Assembly (NCBI RefSeq): GCF_900105005.1
Contig: NZ_LT629748.1
Span: 1,054,001-1,118,000, forward strand
Origin: Halopseudomonas litoralis
GTDB taxonomy: Bacteria > Pseudomonadota > Gammaproteobacteria > Pseudomonadales > Pseudomonadaceae
Direction of reading: 5' to 3'
DNA length: 64,000 bases
In this document: positions 46,384 through 56,019 of the stretch, piece after piece
How positions within the stretch are numbered: the stretch's first letter is position 1
Layout of the letters: every line of letters begins with the position of its first letter
Translations under genes and position numbers: made by a program
The notes under the pieces: model-generated
Told to the model about the DNA's origin: nothing
The model's database searches: none
The model's input: only the letters and a program-made list of their open reading frames with translations

Positions 46384-48216
46384 TCAGCACTCCTCCCCAA
46401 TAAACCCACCCGACTGCCTGGCCCATAGCTGGGCATACAGGCCGCCCTGGCTGACCAGTTCGGCGTGGCTACCATCTTCAACGATACGTCCCTGATCCAT
46501 GACGATCAGTCGGTCCATTTCGGCGATGGTGGACAGGCGGTGGGCGATGGCGATGACGGTTTTGCCTTGCATCAGGGTGTTCAGGTTTTCCTGAATCGCG
46601 GCTTCGACTTCAGAGTCCAGCGCCGAGGTGGCTTCGTCGAGAATCAGGATGGGCGCGTCCTTGAGCATGACGCGGGCGATGGCGATGCGTTGACGCTGGC
46701 CGCCGGAGAGTTTCACGCCGCGTTCGCCGACATGAGCATCATAGCCGCGGCGGCCCCTGGCATCACTGAGTCCGGGGATGAAGCTGTCCGAATGGGCGTC
46801 GCGTGCAGCTTGCTTCATCATTTCTTCGGTCGCGTCGGGACGGCCATAGAGAATGTTGTCGCGGACCGAGCGATGCAACAGCGAGGTATCCTGGGTCACC
46901 ATGCCGATATGCTCGCGCAGGGAATCCTGACTGACCTCGGCGATATTCTGCCCGTCAATGAGAATCCGTCCACCCTCGACGTCATAGAAGCGCAGCAGCA
47001 GATTCACCAGGGTGGATTTACCAGCACCGGAGCGGCCGACCAGGCCGATTTTTTCGCCGGGGCGGATGTGCAGGTGCAGGTCATCCATCACGCCCTCACC
47101 CTTGCCGTAATGAAAGCGCACGTGATCGAAACGGATCTCGCCCTGGGCGACTTCCAGTCGGCGCGCGTCGGGCGCATCCTTGACCAGTTGCGGGCGGGAG
47201 ATGGAGTTGATGCCGTCCTGCACCGTGCCGACGTTCTCGAACAGCGCCGATATCTCCCACATGATCCACTGCGACATGCCCCACAGCCGCAGGACCAGGC
47301 CCACGGCAACTGCCACGGCGCCCACGCTGATACTGCCCTGCAACCACAGCCAGATCGCCAGCCCGGTAGCGCTCGCCAGCAGCATGCCGTTGAGCACATA
47401 GAGCGAGACGTTGACCAGGGTGACCAGCCGCATCTGGCGATAGACGGTGTCCATGAAGCCGGTCATGCCTTCACGGGCATGGGTGGCCTCGCGGCGGGCG
47501 TGGGAGAACAGTTTCACCGTCTGGATGTTGGTGTAACTGTCGACCACGCTGCCGGTCATTACCGAGCGGGCGTCGGCCTGGGCTTCGGCGACCTTGCCCA
47601 GCCGCGGGATGAAATAGCGCATCATCAACACGTAGCCCGCCAGCCAGGCGAGCATGGGCCCCATCAATCGCCAGTCCGCCAGACCCACCACCAGCAAAGT
47701 GCCGAGAAAGTACACCACCACATAGTTGAGTACGTCGATCAGCTTGATCACGCATTCGCGCACGGCGAGGGCGGTCTGCATCATCTTGGTGGCAATACGG
47801 CCGGCAAACTCATCCTGATAGAAGGCCATCGACTGCTTGAGCAGATAACGGTGTACCAGCCAGCGGATGCGCATCGGGTAGTTGCCCATCAGCGTCTGAT
47901 AGCTGAACAGCGAGTTGGTCAGGATCAGCAACGGCAGCAGCCCCATGACCACCAGGAACATGCCGGTAAGCTTCCAGCCTTCGTTCTGCAGGAAGGTGCT
48001 GCGGTTCTGATTGGACAGCCAATCGACAATGTTACCGAGGAAACTGAACAGCCAGACCTCGGTGATCGCGATGCTGGCCATGAGCAGGGCGGCGATGATC
48101 AGGAATGGCCAGGAACCCCTGGTGTAATGCAGACAGAACGCCAGCAGGGTACCGGGTGGCTCGGAGGGTTCCTGTGCGGGGAAAGGGTCTAGACGTCGTT
48201 CAAACCAGCGGAACAT
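46384..48216 (-). CDS. ABC transporter, fused permease/ATPase (exporter type)
   Basis: The 610-residue half-transporter has six membrane helices in the first 340 residues and then an ATPase domain. That domain has Walker A GLVGRSGAGKST, the Q-loop region, signature LSGGQRQRIAIARVML, Walker B ILILDEATSALDSE and the H-loop IAIAHRLSTIAEMDR. It resembles multidrug/lipid exporters of the MsbA/LmrA class and probably works as a homodimer. The substrate is unknown. ATG 48216 is preferred to 48252. Confidence 0.92.
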   Translation of the reverse strand: MFRWFERRLDPFPAQEPSEPPGTLLAFCLHYTRGSWPFLIIAALLMASIAITEVWLFSFLGNIVDWLSNQNRSTFLQNEGWKLTGMFLVVMGLLPLLILTNSLFSYQTLMGNYPMRIRWLVHRYLLKQSMAFYQDEFAGRIATKMMQTALAVRECVIKLIDVLNYVVVYFLGTLLVVGLADWRLMGPMLAWLAGYVLMMRYFIPRLGKVAEAQADARSVMTGSVVDSYTNIQTVKLFSHARREATHAREGMTGFMDTVYRQMRLVTLVNVSLYVLNGMLLASATGLAIWLWLQGSISVGAVAVAVGLVLRLWGMSQWIMWEISALFENVGTVQDGINSISRPQLVKDAPDARRLEVAQGEIRFDHVRFHYGKGEGVMDDLHLHIRPGEKIGLVGRSGAGKSTLVNLLLRFYDVEGGRILIDGQNIAEVSQDSLREHIGMVTQDTSLLHRSVRDNILYGRPDATEEMMKQAARDAHSDSFIPGLSDARGRRGYDAHVGERGVKLSGGQRQRIAIARVMLKDAPILILDEATSALDSEVEAAIQENLNTLMQGKTVIAIAHRLSTIAEMDRLIVMDQGRIVEDGSHAELVSQGGLYAQLWARQSGGFIGEEC

Positions 48217-48404
48217 GGGAGCAGCCTGTGAGAAACAGCAAAGGCCGCGCATTATGCGCGCTGAGGGGAGGGTCGCTCAAGTGTGGTGGCGTCTGGTTGT
48301 GGTGTCCAGGAGACTTTCCCGGAGCTGTGCTCCACAATGCAGTGAATAATTCAGGGCATAGGTGATCCATGACCTGGTGGAGCATGTTGTTGGGAAGAGT
48401 GTTG

Positions 48405-49187
48405 ATGACTGATCGTGAAATCCTGGTGGACAAGCGCCGCGACAATTATGGCACGCTGCGCGTCACCGAGAATCGGGAAGGTTATCGCTTCCTCTATTTT
48501 GGCGAGCAGACCGAGCAGAGCTGTGTCTTCATAACAGACCCCGCCTGGCTGGAATATGACTACACCCGGGCCATGCTGTTGGGCACATTCTGGTGTGGCC
48601 GCGAGGCGGATATGACTCTGCTGGGCTTGGGCGGCGGGGCCTTGGCCAACTGTCTGGTACGGCATTTTGCCCCGCATACTGTGAGCGCGGTCGAGTTGCG
48701 CGGCGAGGTGTTGGCGATGGCCCGGGAATGGCTGGGTTTGTCGGATGACCCGCAGCTGCAGGTCAGCATCGGTTGTGCCGAGAAGCATGTTGCCGCAGCG
48801 CCGGCCAGCTGCGACCTGTTGTTTGTCGATCTTTATATGGAAGGCGGACTGTCGCGGCTGCAGTTGCAGGCGGAGTTTTTCCGTCATTGCCAGCAGGCGC
48901 TGCGCCCCGGCGGCGTGCTGGTGATCAACCAGTGGCAGATGGGTGATACCGGTTTGCCTTACGCTGCGCCATTGCTGAGGGACCTGTTTGGTGATGATTA
49001 TCTGCAGGTACAGGTCGAAGAGGGCAATATCATCCTGTTCATTCCTGCGGCGGGCGATCCACCGCTGACGCTGGACCGGTCAGTGATGACTGACTGGGCG
49101 GCAGCGTTGGAGCCGGCGCTGGGCTATGCGCTCAAGCCATATATCAATGACCTGTGCCGTGCGAGGGACAACCCCGGTCCTCTTTGA
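48405..49187 (+). CDS. Spermidine-synthase-fold methyltransferase-like protein
   Basis: The 260-residue protein (ATG 48405, GGGAAGAG upstream; an in-frame ATG at 48369 exists) has the SpeE-type Rossmann pattern. It shows YDYTRAMLLGTFW, TLLGLGGGALANCLVRHFAP, VSAVELRGEVLAMAREWLGL and CDLLFVDLYMEGG. The motif I GLGGG and acidic motif II (VEL) suggest binding of S-adenosylmethionine or its decarboxylated form. True spermidine synthase has a GGGDG motif that is not exact here, so the reaction is uncertain. Confidence 0.75.
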   Translation: MTDREILVDKRRDNYGTLRVTENREGYRFLYFGEQTEQSCVFITDPAWLEYDYTRAMLLGTFWCGREADMTLLGLGGGALANCLVRHFAPHTVSAVELRGEVLAMAREWLGLSDDPQLQVSIGCAEKHVAAAPASCDLLFVDLYMEGGLSRLQLQAEFFRHCQQALRPGGVLVINQWQMGDTGLPYAAPLLRDLFGDDYLQVQVEEGNIILFIPAAGDPPLTLDRSVMTDWAAALEPALGYALKPYINDLCRARDNPGPL

Positions 49188-49190
49188 GGA

Positions 49191-49682
49191 TCAGCCTGTG
49201 GTGAGTTGCTGTCCGGTGAAGTGCAGCAGGTTTGTGCAGCGCCGGCACTGATACTGGCGCCCACGGCGCACCAGCGCATGGCGCTGAGGCGTGAAGGGGA
49301 TGCCGTCGGGGCAACCGCAGCGGTATAGGTAGCGGGTCGTACGCCGTTGCGGGACGGCGTAATAATGGCAGCGGTTGGCGGGCAGGCCGAACAGGCCGGT
49401 CATCAGTGTCTGCCATTCACGTCCATGCGGACGGATGCGACCGCCGTGCAGGGCATGGGCTATCAGGTGGGCCGCCTCGTGGGGCACGGTCTGCAGCAGG
49501 AAATCATGGAGGTTATCCCGGTACATCTGGGCATTGAACCGTAACAGGTTGCGGTTCAGGTAGGCGACGCCGGCCTTCTGACCGCGCAGGTCGAGAGTGA
49601 CGCTGGGGCGCTCGAAGGGTCTGGCGAAATGCTGTTCGGCGAGCTGGTAGCAATGTTCAAGGCGGTGCAGTATCTGGTTCAT
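49191..49682 (-). CDS. SprT-family zinc metalloprotease-like protein
   Basis: The 163-residue protein has the SprT-like layout: GVAYLNRNLLRFNAQM, the zinc motif HEAAHLIAH (HExxH with a third His four residues on), GREWQTLMTGLFGLPANRCHYY and a C-terminal zinc ribbon with Cys pairs (CGC and CRRC). SprT/SPRTN-related proteins are candidate DNA-protein crosslink proteases or remain uncharacterised in bacteria. It lies three bases from, and convergent with, the SpeE-like gene. Confidence 0.88.
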   Translation of the reverse strand: MNQILHRLEHCYQLAEQHFARPFERPSVTLDLRGQKAGVAYLNRNLLRFNAQMYRDNLHDFLLQTVPHEAAHLIAHALHGGRIRPHGREWQTLMTGLFGLPANRCHYYAVPQRRTTRYLYRCGCPDGIPFTPQRHALVRRGRQYQCRRCTNLLHFTGQQLTTG

Positions 49683-49764
49683 GCGGCATTATAGAGGCAT
49701 GGACCAGCCGGTTGGTAGAGGTCTGAGCGGTTGCGGGTGAGTGTGGTGTAGCGCGGGATCGCTT

Positions 49765-50232
49765 TCAGAATATCCCGCTATCCAGCCCCGCGGCCATGTA
49801 CAGGCCCAACTCTTCGGCATCCTCGATAAAGCGCTCCTGCCATTCGCCGCGCAGTACCAGAGGATCGCGGGCCCAGGTCCAGCGCAGGCCGGTGATGATG
49901 CTTTCCACGGCGCGGCGGGTGCCGGTGCCGTCCATGCCGGCGCGGATGTAGAGCGCGCAGGGCAAACCTTGTTTTTCTTCCAGCACCGGGTAGTAGCAGC
50001 GGTCGAAGAAGTCCTTCAGCGCGCCGCTCATGTAGCCGAGATTTTCCGTGGTGCCGAGGATGATGGCGTCAGCCTGCAATACGTCGTCCGGGGTGGCCTG
50101 CAGCGGAGCTACCCAGCGGGTGTCAACGTTTTCGATATCGGGACTGGCCGCCCCGCGCAGCAGGGCATCCACCAGTTTTTGCGTATTGTCCGATGGGGCA
50201 TGGGCGACCACCAACAGGCGTTTTTTTGGCAT
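49765..50232 (-). CDS. Flavodoxin-fold NAD(P)H-dependent FMN reductase-like protein
   Basis: The protein is 155 residues from ATG 50232 (AAGGAGAA upstream). It starts KKRLLVVAHAPSDNTQKLVDALL, a flavodoxin-like phosphate loop, and has the second loop ADAIILGTTENLGYMSGALKDFFDRCYYP typical of NADPH-dependent FMN reductases. It probably binds FMN and reduces quinones or flavins in the cytoplasm. An in-frame extension to 50352 lacks family features. Confidence 0.85.
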   Translation of the reverse strand: MPKKRLLVVAHAPSDNTQKLVDALLRGAASPDIENVDTRWVAPLQATPDDVLQADAIILGTTENLGYMSGALKDFFDRCYYPVLEEKQGLPCALYIRAGMDGTGTRRAVESIITGLRWTWARDPLVLRGEWQERFIEDAEELGLYMAAGLDSGIF

Positions 50233-50369
50233 GGTTTTTCTCCTTGTGACAACTGGGGCTGGGTGCTCTGCGTCAGTGTAGGCGTTTGGGCTGTTGATTG
50301 GCGAGATGCGCAATCCTGATATAGGTTGGTTAGGAGGTTTCTCAAATATCAATCAGATCAGAGGCTTGC

Positions 50370-51668
50370 ATGCTGCGGATTGTGACAACCATCAGTGCGC
50401 TGTTGGCCGGTATCGCCCTGCTGTTGATGGGATCCGGCTTGCTCAATACCCTGGTGCCGCTGCGCGGCGCGACCGAAGGATTTTCCGACCAGACCCTGGG
50501 CCTGTTCGGGTCCGCCTATTTTGCCGGTTTCATGCTGGGCACCTGGTTGTGCCCCAAGCTGATCCGGCGCATGGGGCATATTCGCGCTTTCGCCTTCTTC
50601 GCCTCGGCCACGGCGGGGTGCATCATCCTGCATGTGATCCATGTCGACATGCTGTTCTGGCTGCTGCTGCGCCTGGTTACCGGTACGGTGTTGGTCGGCG
50701 TGTATACCTCGATTGAAAGCTGGCTGAACACCGGGGCGCCCAAGGAGCGTCGGGCACGGGTGTTTGCGGTGTATATGGCGGTCAATCTCGGTGCGCTGGC
50801 ATTGTCTCAGCAACTGCTGCAGATGGACAATCCGCTGGCCAACCTGATGTTCGGCATAGCGGGCTTCTTCGTTATCATCGCGATCATGCCGGTGGTGGCG
50901 ACACGGCTGCCGCAGCCGGAAATCGTAGAGACCACCACGCTGTCGCTCAAGGCGCTATGGCGCGCTGCACCGGCGGCCTGTGCCGGCGCGATGTTGTCGG
51001 GATTGGCAATGGGTGGTTTCTGGGGGCTGGGCGCGCTTTACGCAGGCCGTGTGGGGATGGATACCGGGCAGATCGCCAGTTTCATGTCGCTGGTGATCGT
51101 CGCCGGGGCGTTGTTTCAATGGCCGATGGGCGTTCTGTCGGATCGGATTGATCGGCGTCTGGCACTGGTGATCGTTGCCGGTATTGCCGCCGTTGGTGGC
51201 TTGCTGATGGCATTGCTGGGCAGCTCCGGTATCTGGTTATTAGTGGGCGCGGCGATATTCGGCGCAGGTTCGTTTTCGGTTTATCCGACGGTGGTGGCGC
51301 ACTTGATCGACCATCTGCGCAAGGAGGAAGTGCTGTCTGGCAATGCCGGACTGCTGATGTTGCAGGGTGTCGGCTCGGCAATTGGCCCGGCCCTGGCCGG
51401 CTGGCTGATGGGCATCACCTCAATGCTGATGCTGCCACTGTACTTCGCGGTAATGTTTGCTGCCAGCGCGCTGTTCAGCCTGCTGAGCTGGCGTGATAAC
51501 CATGATCGGATTGTCGAGGAACCTGCTCACCAGATCAGCATGATGGGCACCTCGCCTGAAGCACTGGAAATGGTGGTGGACGAGCAGAAACCGGACGAAA
51601 CGCCGGTGGAGGAGGAAATGGCCGATCCGGTGAACACCGAAGCGGGCGATGGAAATTTCGCCCGCTGA
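50370..51668 (+). CDS. MFS transporter, YcaD-like
   Basis: The 432-residue protein has twelve membrane helices. The first half has TLGLFGSAYFAGFMLGTWLCPKLIRRMGHIRAF, with the MFS motif A between helices 2 and 3. The second half has GVLSDRIDRRLALVI. The C-terminal 50 residues are acidic and hydrophilic (EEPAHQISMMGTSPEALEMV and later Glu-rich residues). The substrate is unknown. GAGGC precedes the ATG. Confidence 0.88.
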   Translation: MLRIVTTISALLAGIALLLMGSGLLNTLVPLRGATEGFSDQTLGLFGSAYFAGFMLGTWLCPKLIRRMGHIRAFAFFASATAGCIILHVIHVDMLFWLLLRLVTGTVLVGVYTSIESWLNTGAPKERRARVFAVYMAVNLGALALSQQLLQMDNPLANLMFGIAGFFVIIAIMPVVATRLPQPEIVETTTLSLKALWRAAPAACAGAMLSGLAMGGFWGLGALYAGRVGMDTGQIASFMSLVIVAGALFQWPMGVLSDRIDRRLALVIVAGIAAVGGLLMALLGSSGIWLLVGAAIFGAGSFSVYPTVVAHLIDHLRKEEVLSGNAGLLMLQGVGSAIGPALAGWLMGITSMLMLPLYFAVMFAASALFSLLSWRDNHDRIVEEPAHQISMMGTSPEALEMVVDEQKPDETPVEEEMADPVNTEAGDGNFAR

Positions 51669-51674
51669 TGGCGC

Positions 51675-53579
51675 TTACTTGCGGTCGACCTGATAGATCG
51701 CCGTGGTGCCGCTGACTTCGTTGCCGACAATCAGCAGCGGTTCGCCGTTGGGTGACTGCTCGGCGGAGACGAATGCCAGGCCTTCCGGCCCCAGGTCACC
51801 GGTCTGCTCCAGTAGCTCGGGCGATTCTTCCAGGTCTGCTTTCCAGTCTTCACGGGTATTCAGATAGTCCTGGAACTGCGGTGCGAAGGGATCAGTGATG
51901 TCGAATACCATCACGCCACCCATGCGCTCCAGGCCGATAAAGGCGAAGGTCTGCTCGCCAATGCGGCCCAGGGTGATGCCCTCCGGCTCGGGGCCCTTGG
52001 CATCGCTGCGGCTGTCGAGGGTGCCGACCTCATCGTGACCGGTATTGAAATACAGGTCGCAGGGAATGTCCCGGGCGGCGCGCAGCTGACAATCATGCTC
52101 GGTCTGGTTGGCCAGGAACTGCTCGAAGAAGTCGCCGGAATCCCACACCTGCTTGCCGTTCTCATCCCAGATCGAGAAGGAGCGGGCGCCATAGGAATAC
52201 AGTTCGTCGTACATCAGCAGGTTGCCGGCGGGGTTGGCTGTGCCGCTGGCGTCGAACAGCATGGGGCTGCCATCGGTATTCTGGCGATAGCCGTTCACCC
52301 AGCTGATATTCAACCGGCCCAGCTCCTCATCTTCACGGCAATCGCCGGGGTCGGCAGCGGTGGCGCCACAGTAGCTGAAGATCTCGGGGTTGAGCAGGGC
52401 GCCGCCAGCCAGTGCGGCTAGTTGCGGCGGCAGGTCGTCATCGGCGCGGCGACCGAAGCCGTCGGTGTGCACCAGGTGCTTGACGCGGAACTCTTCGACA
52501 AAGCCTTTACTGGCATCACCTGCCCAGTAGCCATCATCATCTTCGCCCCAGGCGCGGGCGTCGCCTTCGTTGGCCGAGACGATATAGGTCTTGCCGTCGA
52601 CGTTGTAGCTGCTGATGGCGTCAGGGTGATACATGCCGACCACGCCGGGCCGTGGCTCGATACGAATCAGATCGCCTTCATCATCGCTGGCGTCGATGCC
52701 GTTGCCTTCCTTGTCATAGTCTTTGAAGCCCAGTGGCAGGATGTCGGTGACGGTCGCGTTGGCGATATCCAACTTGGCGAAGGCGTTGTTTTCCTGCAGG
52801 GAAACCCAGGCGGTGCTGCTGTCGGCGGATACGGTGATGTATTCCGGCTCCACATCGCGCGCGACGCTGGCGATGTTGTTGTGGCTATAGGTCAGGCTGT
52901 TATCGGACGGCCCGTAGATGCGTACGCCTGCGTCGAGCAGCTCCTGTCTTTTGTCATTGAAACTGGCAAAGCCAGCGGTGCGGACGGCACCGAAGCGGTT
53001 GGCATCCGCCTGGATTTCGATGACGCTGATCGAGCCTTCGGGATCGATTGAATAGTCGTCATTCGGTTCGCCTTCATTGGCGACCAGGACGTATTTGCCA
53101 TCAGGCGTGAAAGTGACCATGTCGGGCAGGGCGCCGACCGGTTTGCTGTCCAGCAGCTGGAGCGTGGTGGCGTCATACAGCTCTACGGAGCCCGGGTCGG
53201 TCTTGACCGCGGCTTCGACGGCCACGGCGAGCAGGCCGTTGTGCCAGGATACGCTGTTGACGGTGGCGTTCTCGACGCTGGCTACCAGGGAGGTCATGTA
53301 CTCCAGGTTGGCTGGGTCGGCGGCATTCAACACATCAACGGCGCCGGAGAGAGCGTTGACCATGAATATCTGCTGGTTGATCGGGTCGAAGGCGGGGATT
53401 TCTGCCGCGCTCTTGCCGAACTCGCCAGTGGAGTAGCTGCCAATTTTGCTCAGCTCGACGCTGACCGGTGCGCTGTTGTCGCCACCATGGTTGCGGTCAT
53501 TATCGCTGTCACTGTCCAGACAGCCAGTGAGGCTTACCGCAACGGCTGCAGCGAGTGCAGTCAAAGTCCATCTATTCAT
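51675..53579 (-). CDS. Choice-of-anchor I secreted lipoprotein
   Basis: The 634-residue product has a lipoprotein signal (VSLTGC), followed by an Asp/Ser-rich linker (LDSDSDNDRNHGGDN). The large repetitive beta domain follows the choice-of-anchor I family, which is a beta-propeller by analogy: AEIPAFDPINQQIFMVNALSGAVDVLNAADP, VTFTPDGKYVLVANEGEPNDDY, YIVSANEGDARAWGEDDDGYW and GPEPEGITLGRIGEQTFAFIGLERMGGVMVFDI. Relatives include alkaline-phosphatase-like and surface proteins. No catalytic site is evident. It is probably outside the inner membrane and Ca2+-binding acidic loops are likely. Confidence 0.85.
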   Translation of the reverse strand: MNRWTLTALAAAVAVSLTGCLDSDSDNDRNHGGDNSAPVSVELSKIGSYSTGEFGKSAAEIPAFDPINQQIFMVNALSGAVDVLNAADPANLEYMTSLVASVENATVNSVSWHNGLLAVAVEAAVKTDPGSVELYDATTLQLLDSKPVGALPDMVTFTPDGKYVLVANEGEPNDDYSIDPEGSISVIEIQADANRFGAVRTAGFASFNDKRQELLDAGVRIYGPSDNSLTYSHNNIASVARDVEPEYITVSADSSTAWVSLQENNAFAKLDIANATVTDILPLGFKDYDKEGNGIDASDDEGDLIRIEPRPGVVGMYHPDAISSYNVDGKTYIVSANEGDARAWGEDDDGYWAGDASKGFVEEFRVKHLVHTDGFGRRADDDLPPQLAALAGGALLNPEIFSYCGATAADPGDCREDEELGRLNISWVNGYRQNTDGSPMLFDASGTANPAGNLLMYDELYSYGARSFSIWDENGKQVWDSGDFFEQFLANQTEHDCQLRAARDIPCDLYFNTGHDEVGTLDSRSDAKGPEPEGITLGRIGEQTFAFIGLERMGGVMVFDITDPFAPQFQDYLNTREDWKADLEESPELLEQTGDLGPEGLAFVSAEQSPNGEPLLIVGNEVSGTTAIYQVDRK

Positions 53580-53689
53580 TATTCGGTTCCCGAGAAGAAA
53601 TTTGCTCCATATTTGTACGCACGTGTTATTGCATTCCTGTGGCGTTTGGATGGCTGTTTAATGTCTCCCGGGATGGCTACACTCGTGGG

Positions 53690-54304
53690 ATGATCAAACC
53701 AACAGCGCAGGACCTGTTACCGACAGGCTTTGATAATTGCGTACTACAGTTGCTTGAAGCGAACCCGGAGGGTGTGAGCGAGTTCGTATTGATCAGGCAT
53801 CTGGCTGATGTCTTCCCTGAGTCCGTGTTTGCTGTGCCGGGAGTATTGCGTGATCCGTTGCAGATGTTTCAGGCGCATTTTCTGCTGTTTCATTCCTTGT
53901 ATCGGTTGTCGGATGTGCTGGCCGTGTCGCAGCAGGAACTGTCGATCAATGTGTTGCGCATTGCGCTGGGCTCCCGACGTGCCTGTCATCCAGGCGTGGA
54001 GATCAATGATTCGATTCGGACTTATTACCTTGATTGGGACCAGTGGCTGGAAACCAGCGCCGGGGATGTGGAGCGCCTGCTGGATCAGTTCTGGCAGGGG
54101 CGGCGGGCGCCGGTAACGGAGCGGGAAGTGATCTGGGCGAGGGAGTTTTTCGGACTGACTGCGCTGGACGATGGTGGGTCGGTAAAGCCTCGTTATCGCC
54201 GTTTGATGATGCGACATCACCCGGACCGTGGCGGCAGTACCGAGCAGGGCCGTGAAATCAATAAGGCTTACTTAATTCTTAATCGCTATTACCAGTTGGA
54301 GTGA
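53690..54304 (+). CDS. DnaJ-related protein with C-terminal J domain
   Basis: The protein is 204 residues from ATG 53690. The N-terminal 120 residues match the DNAJ-related domain (CVLQLLEANPEGVSEFVLIRHLADVFPESVF, MFQAHFLLFHSLYRL). The last 60 form a short J domain with PRYRRLMMRHHPDRGGS and EINKAYLILNRYYQLE, which holds the HPD motif needed to stimulate a DnaK ATPase. It is probably a specialised co-chaperone; its client is unknown. Confidence 0.87.
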   Translation: MIKPTAQDLLPTGFDNCVLQLLEANPEGVSEFVLIRHLADVFPESVFAVPGVLRDPLQMFQAHFLLFHSLYRLSDVLAVSQQELSINVLRIALGSRRACHPGVEINDSIRTYYLDWDQWLETSAGDVERLLDQFWQGRRAPVTEREVIWAREFFGLTALDDGGSVKPRYRRLMMRHHPDRGGSTEQGREINKAYLILNRYYQLE

Positions 54305-54348
54305 AGCTGCAAATCTCTCTAATGAGATGGGTTCTATTTGCTGCGTAT

Positions 54349-54362
54349 TTGACTATAGTCAA
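54349..54362. promoter_or_regulatory. Perfect palindrome upstream of the Yip1-family gene
   Basis: TTGACTATAGTCAA is a perfect 14-base palindrome about 93 bases before the ATG at 54455. It may be an operator, or it may overlap a promoter element because TTGAC and TATAGT resemble sigma-70 boxes. No regulator is assigned. Confidence 0.4.
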
Positions 54363-54371
54363 GGACGAGAT

Positions 54372-54428
54372 GGCTGCGGCGGTATGTCGCAGCCTCTGTC
54401 GCAGACGTCGCCAATGCTGGCGCTGCGA
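54372..54428 (+). promoter_or_regulatory. Structured leader of the Yip1-family gene
   Basis: Two stem-loops can be drawn by eye in the 5' region. The first pairs GGCTGCG (54372-54378) with CGCAGCC (54388-54394). The second pairs TCGCAG (54399-54404) with CTGCGA (54423-54428) and encloses CGCCA-ATGC-TGGCG. They lie 27 or more bases before the ATG. They might be an mRNA leader with a control role or a terminator for the upstream J-domain gene; no T-run follows. Confidence 0.4.
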
Positions 54429-54454
54429 GACAATAATAATACGGAGGTCAGACC

Positions 54455-55054
54455 ATGATCCAAAATGTCGTAGGGCTGTTCACCAATCCCGACCGGGCCT
54501 GGCGCACTATCAAGGGCCAGGAGACCGTTATCGGGCCCCTCTATCTGGTTCACGTATTGGCACTCGCCGCCATCCCCGCTGTTTCCGCTTATATAGGCAC
54601 TACCCAGATGGGCTGGACAATCGGCACCCTGGAACCCGTCAAGCTTACCCAGGCCAGCGCATTACAGATGACTGTTCTCACCTGGCTGGCGATGCTTGCT
54701 GGTGTCGCGGTGATGGGCGCGTTCATCCATTGGATGTCGCGTACGTATGACTCCAGCCCGACGCTGAGTGACTGCGTCGTTTTTGCCGCCTATACGGCAA
54801 CCCCCTTGTTTGTGGCAGGTCTGGCCGCGCTCTATCCCAACCTGTGGCTGGCGATGATCGTCGGGACCGCGGCTATCTGTTATACGGCGTATCTGCTGTA
54901 CCAGGGTATTCCGATATTCATGGGTATTTCCCAGGAGGAGGGCTTCCTGTTCTCCAGTTCGATTCTGGCTGTAGGCCTGGTGGTGCTGGTGGGCATGATG
55001 GCCACTGCGGTAATTTTCTGGGGGTTGGGCATCGGCCCTATTTATCTGCGTTGA
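54455..55054 (+). CDS. Yip1-family membrane protein
   Basis: The 199-residue protein has five predicted membrane helices and the bacterial Yip1 N-terminus ([43 protein letters not shown]). The later segments [33 protein letters not shown] also fit. The function of bacterial members is unknown. A good GGAGGT lies before the ATG. A palindromic repeat unit follows the stop. Confidence 0.85.
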   Translation: MIQNVVGLFTNPDRAWRTIKGQETVIGPLYLVHVLALAAIPAVSAYIGTTQMGWTIGTLEPVKLTQASALQMTVLTWLAMLAGVAVMGAFIHWMSRTYDSSPTLSDCVVFAAYTATPLFVAGLAALYPNLWLAMIVGTAAICYTAYLLYQGIPIFMGISQEEGFLFSSSILAVGLVVLVGMMATAVIFWGLGIGPIYLR

Positions 55055-55059
55055 TCTTT

Positions 55060-55111
55060 GATTGTCCCACGCTCCCGCGTGGGACGGCCTGCCGGGACGC
55101 TCTGCGTCCCA
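55060..55111 (+). repeat. Palindromic repeat unit (between the Yip1-family gene and ttcA)
   Basis: GATTGTCCCACGCTCCCGCG and the following GTGGGAC form the first hairpin (CCCACGC-TCCC-GCGTGGG). GGGACGC-TCT-GCGTCCC forms the second. It lies six bases after the Yip1-family stop and may act as its terminator. Its first hairpin has the same core as the one next to the IS110-family element. Confidence 0.75.
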
Positions 55112-55188
55112 ATCCCGTCCAGCTTTTTACATTGCTTGCCCCTTGTTTCAAGGTAAAATGCTGGGTTTCGAGATTCCAGGTTCCAGCC

Positions 55189-56013
55189 ATGTCCAGTCTG
55201 AGTGTCAACCAGAACAAGTTGCAGAAGCGTCTGCGGCGTTTGACTGCCGAAGCGGTCACCGATTACAACATGATCGAGGAAGGTGACAAGATCATGGTGT
55301 GCCTCTCGGGTGGCAAGGACAGTTACACCATGCTGGACATGCTGCTGCATCTGCAGAAAGTCGCGCCGATCAATTTTGAACTGGTCGCGGTGAACCTGGA
55401 CCAGAAACAGCCGGGCTTCCCCGAGGTAGTGCTGCCCGCCTACCTGGATGAACTGGGCATTGCATATCATATCCTCGAGCGGGACACTTACTCGATGGTC
55501 ATGGAAAAAGTGCCGGAGGGCAAGACCACCTGCTCGCTGTGCTCACGCCTGCGCCGGGGCAATCTGTACACCTTTGCTGACGAGATTGGCGCAACCAAGA
55601 TGGCGCTGGGGCACCACCGTGACGATATTGTCGAGACCTTCTTCCTGAACATGTTCTACGGCGGCAATCTCAAGGCCATGCCGCCAAAACTACGTTCGGA
55701 CGATGGTCGCAATGTGGTGATTCGGCCGCTGGCCTATTGCAGCGAAAAGGATATCGAAACCTATTCCCAGCTGCGCGAATTCCCGATCATCCCGTGCAAT
55801 CTGTGTGGCTCACAGGAAAACCTGCAGCGTAAGGTGGTCAAGGACATGCTGCAGACCTGGGATCGGGAAACCCCTGGCCGGGTAGACAATATCTTCCGCT
55901 CGCTGCGGCACGTGCAACCATCGCAACTGGCCGATGCCAAACTGTTTGACTTCGCCAGCCTGACGGTGGATACCAGCGCGGCCCCGCGTTTTGTCGATGT
56001 GATGAATCTCTGA
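55189..56013 (+). CDS. ttcA: tRNA 2-thiocytidine(32) synthetase TtcA
   Basis: The protein is 274 residues from ATG 55189. It has the PP-loop ATP site [15 protein letters not shown] near residue 40, the paired CxxC motifs CSLC and CNLC for the 4Fe-4S cluster, and [19 protein letters not shown]. TtcA activates cytidine 32 of certain tRNAs with ATP and adds sulphur. The open frame extends far upstream through the Yip1-family gene, but only the part from 55189 fits the family. Confidence 0.96.
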   Translation: MSSLSVNQNKLQKRLRRLTAEAVTDYNMIEEGDKIMVCLSGGKDSYTMLDMLLHLQKVAPINFELVAVNLDQKQPGFPEVVLPAYLDELGIAYHILERDTYSMVMEKVPEGKTTCSLCSRLRRGNLYTFADEIGATKMALGHHRDDIVETFFLNMFYGGNLKAMPPKLRSDDGRNVVIRPLAYCSEKDIETYSQLREFPIIPCNLCGSQENLQRKVVKDMLQTWDRETPGRVDNIFRSLRHVQPSQLADAKLFDFASLTVDTSAAPRFVDVMNL

Positions 56014-56019
56014 TCCGAG

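Noticed and set aside
46465-48192. A 575-codon open frame on the plus strand.
   Set aside because: It is the complement of the ABC exporter gene, with His/Gln-rich translation and no domain pattern.
54844-55188. An N-terminal extension of ttcA running through the Yip1-family gene.
   Set aside because: TtcA proteins start near the ATG at 55189. The extension crosses another gene and a repeat unit and is only an open frame by chance.
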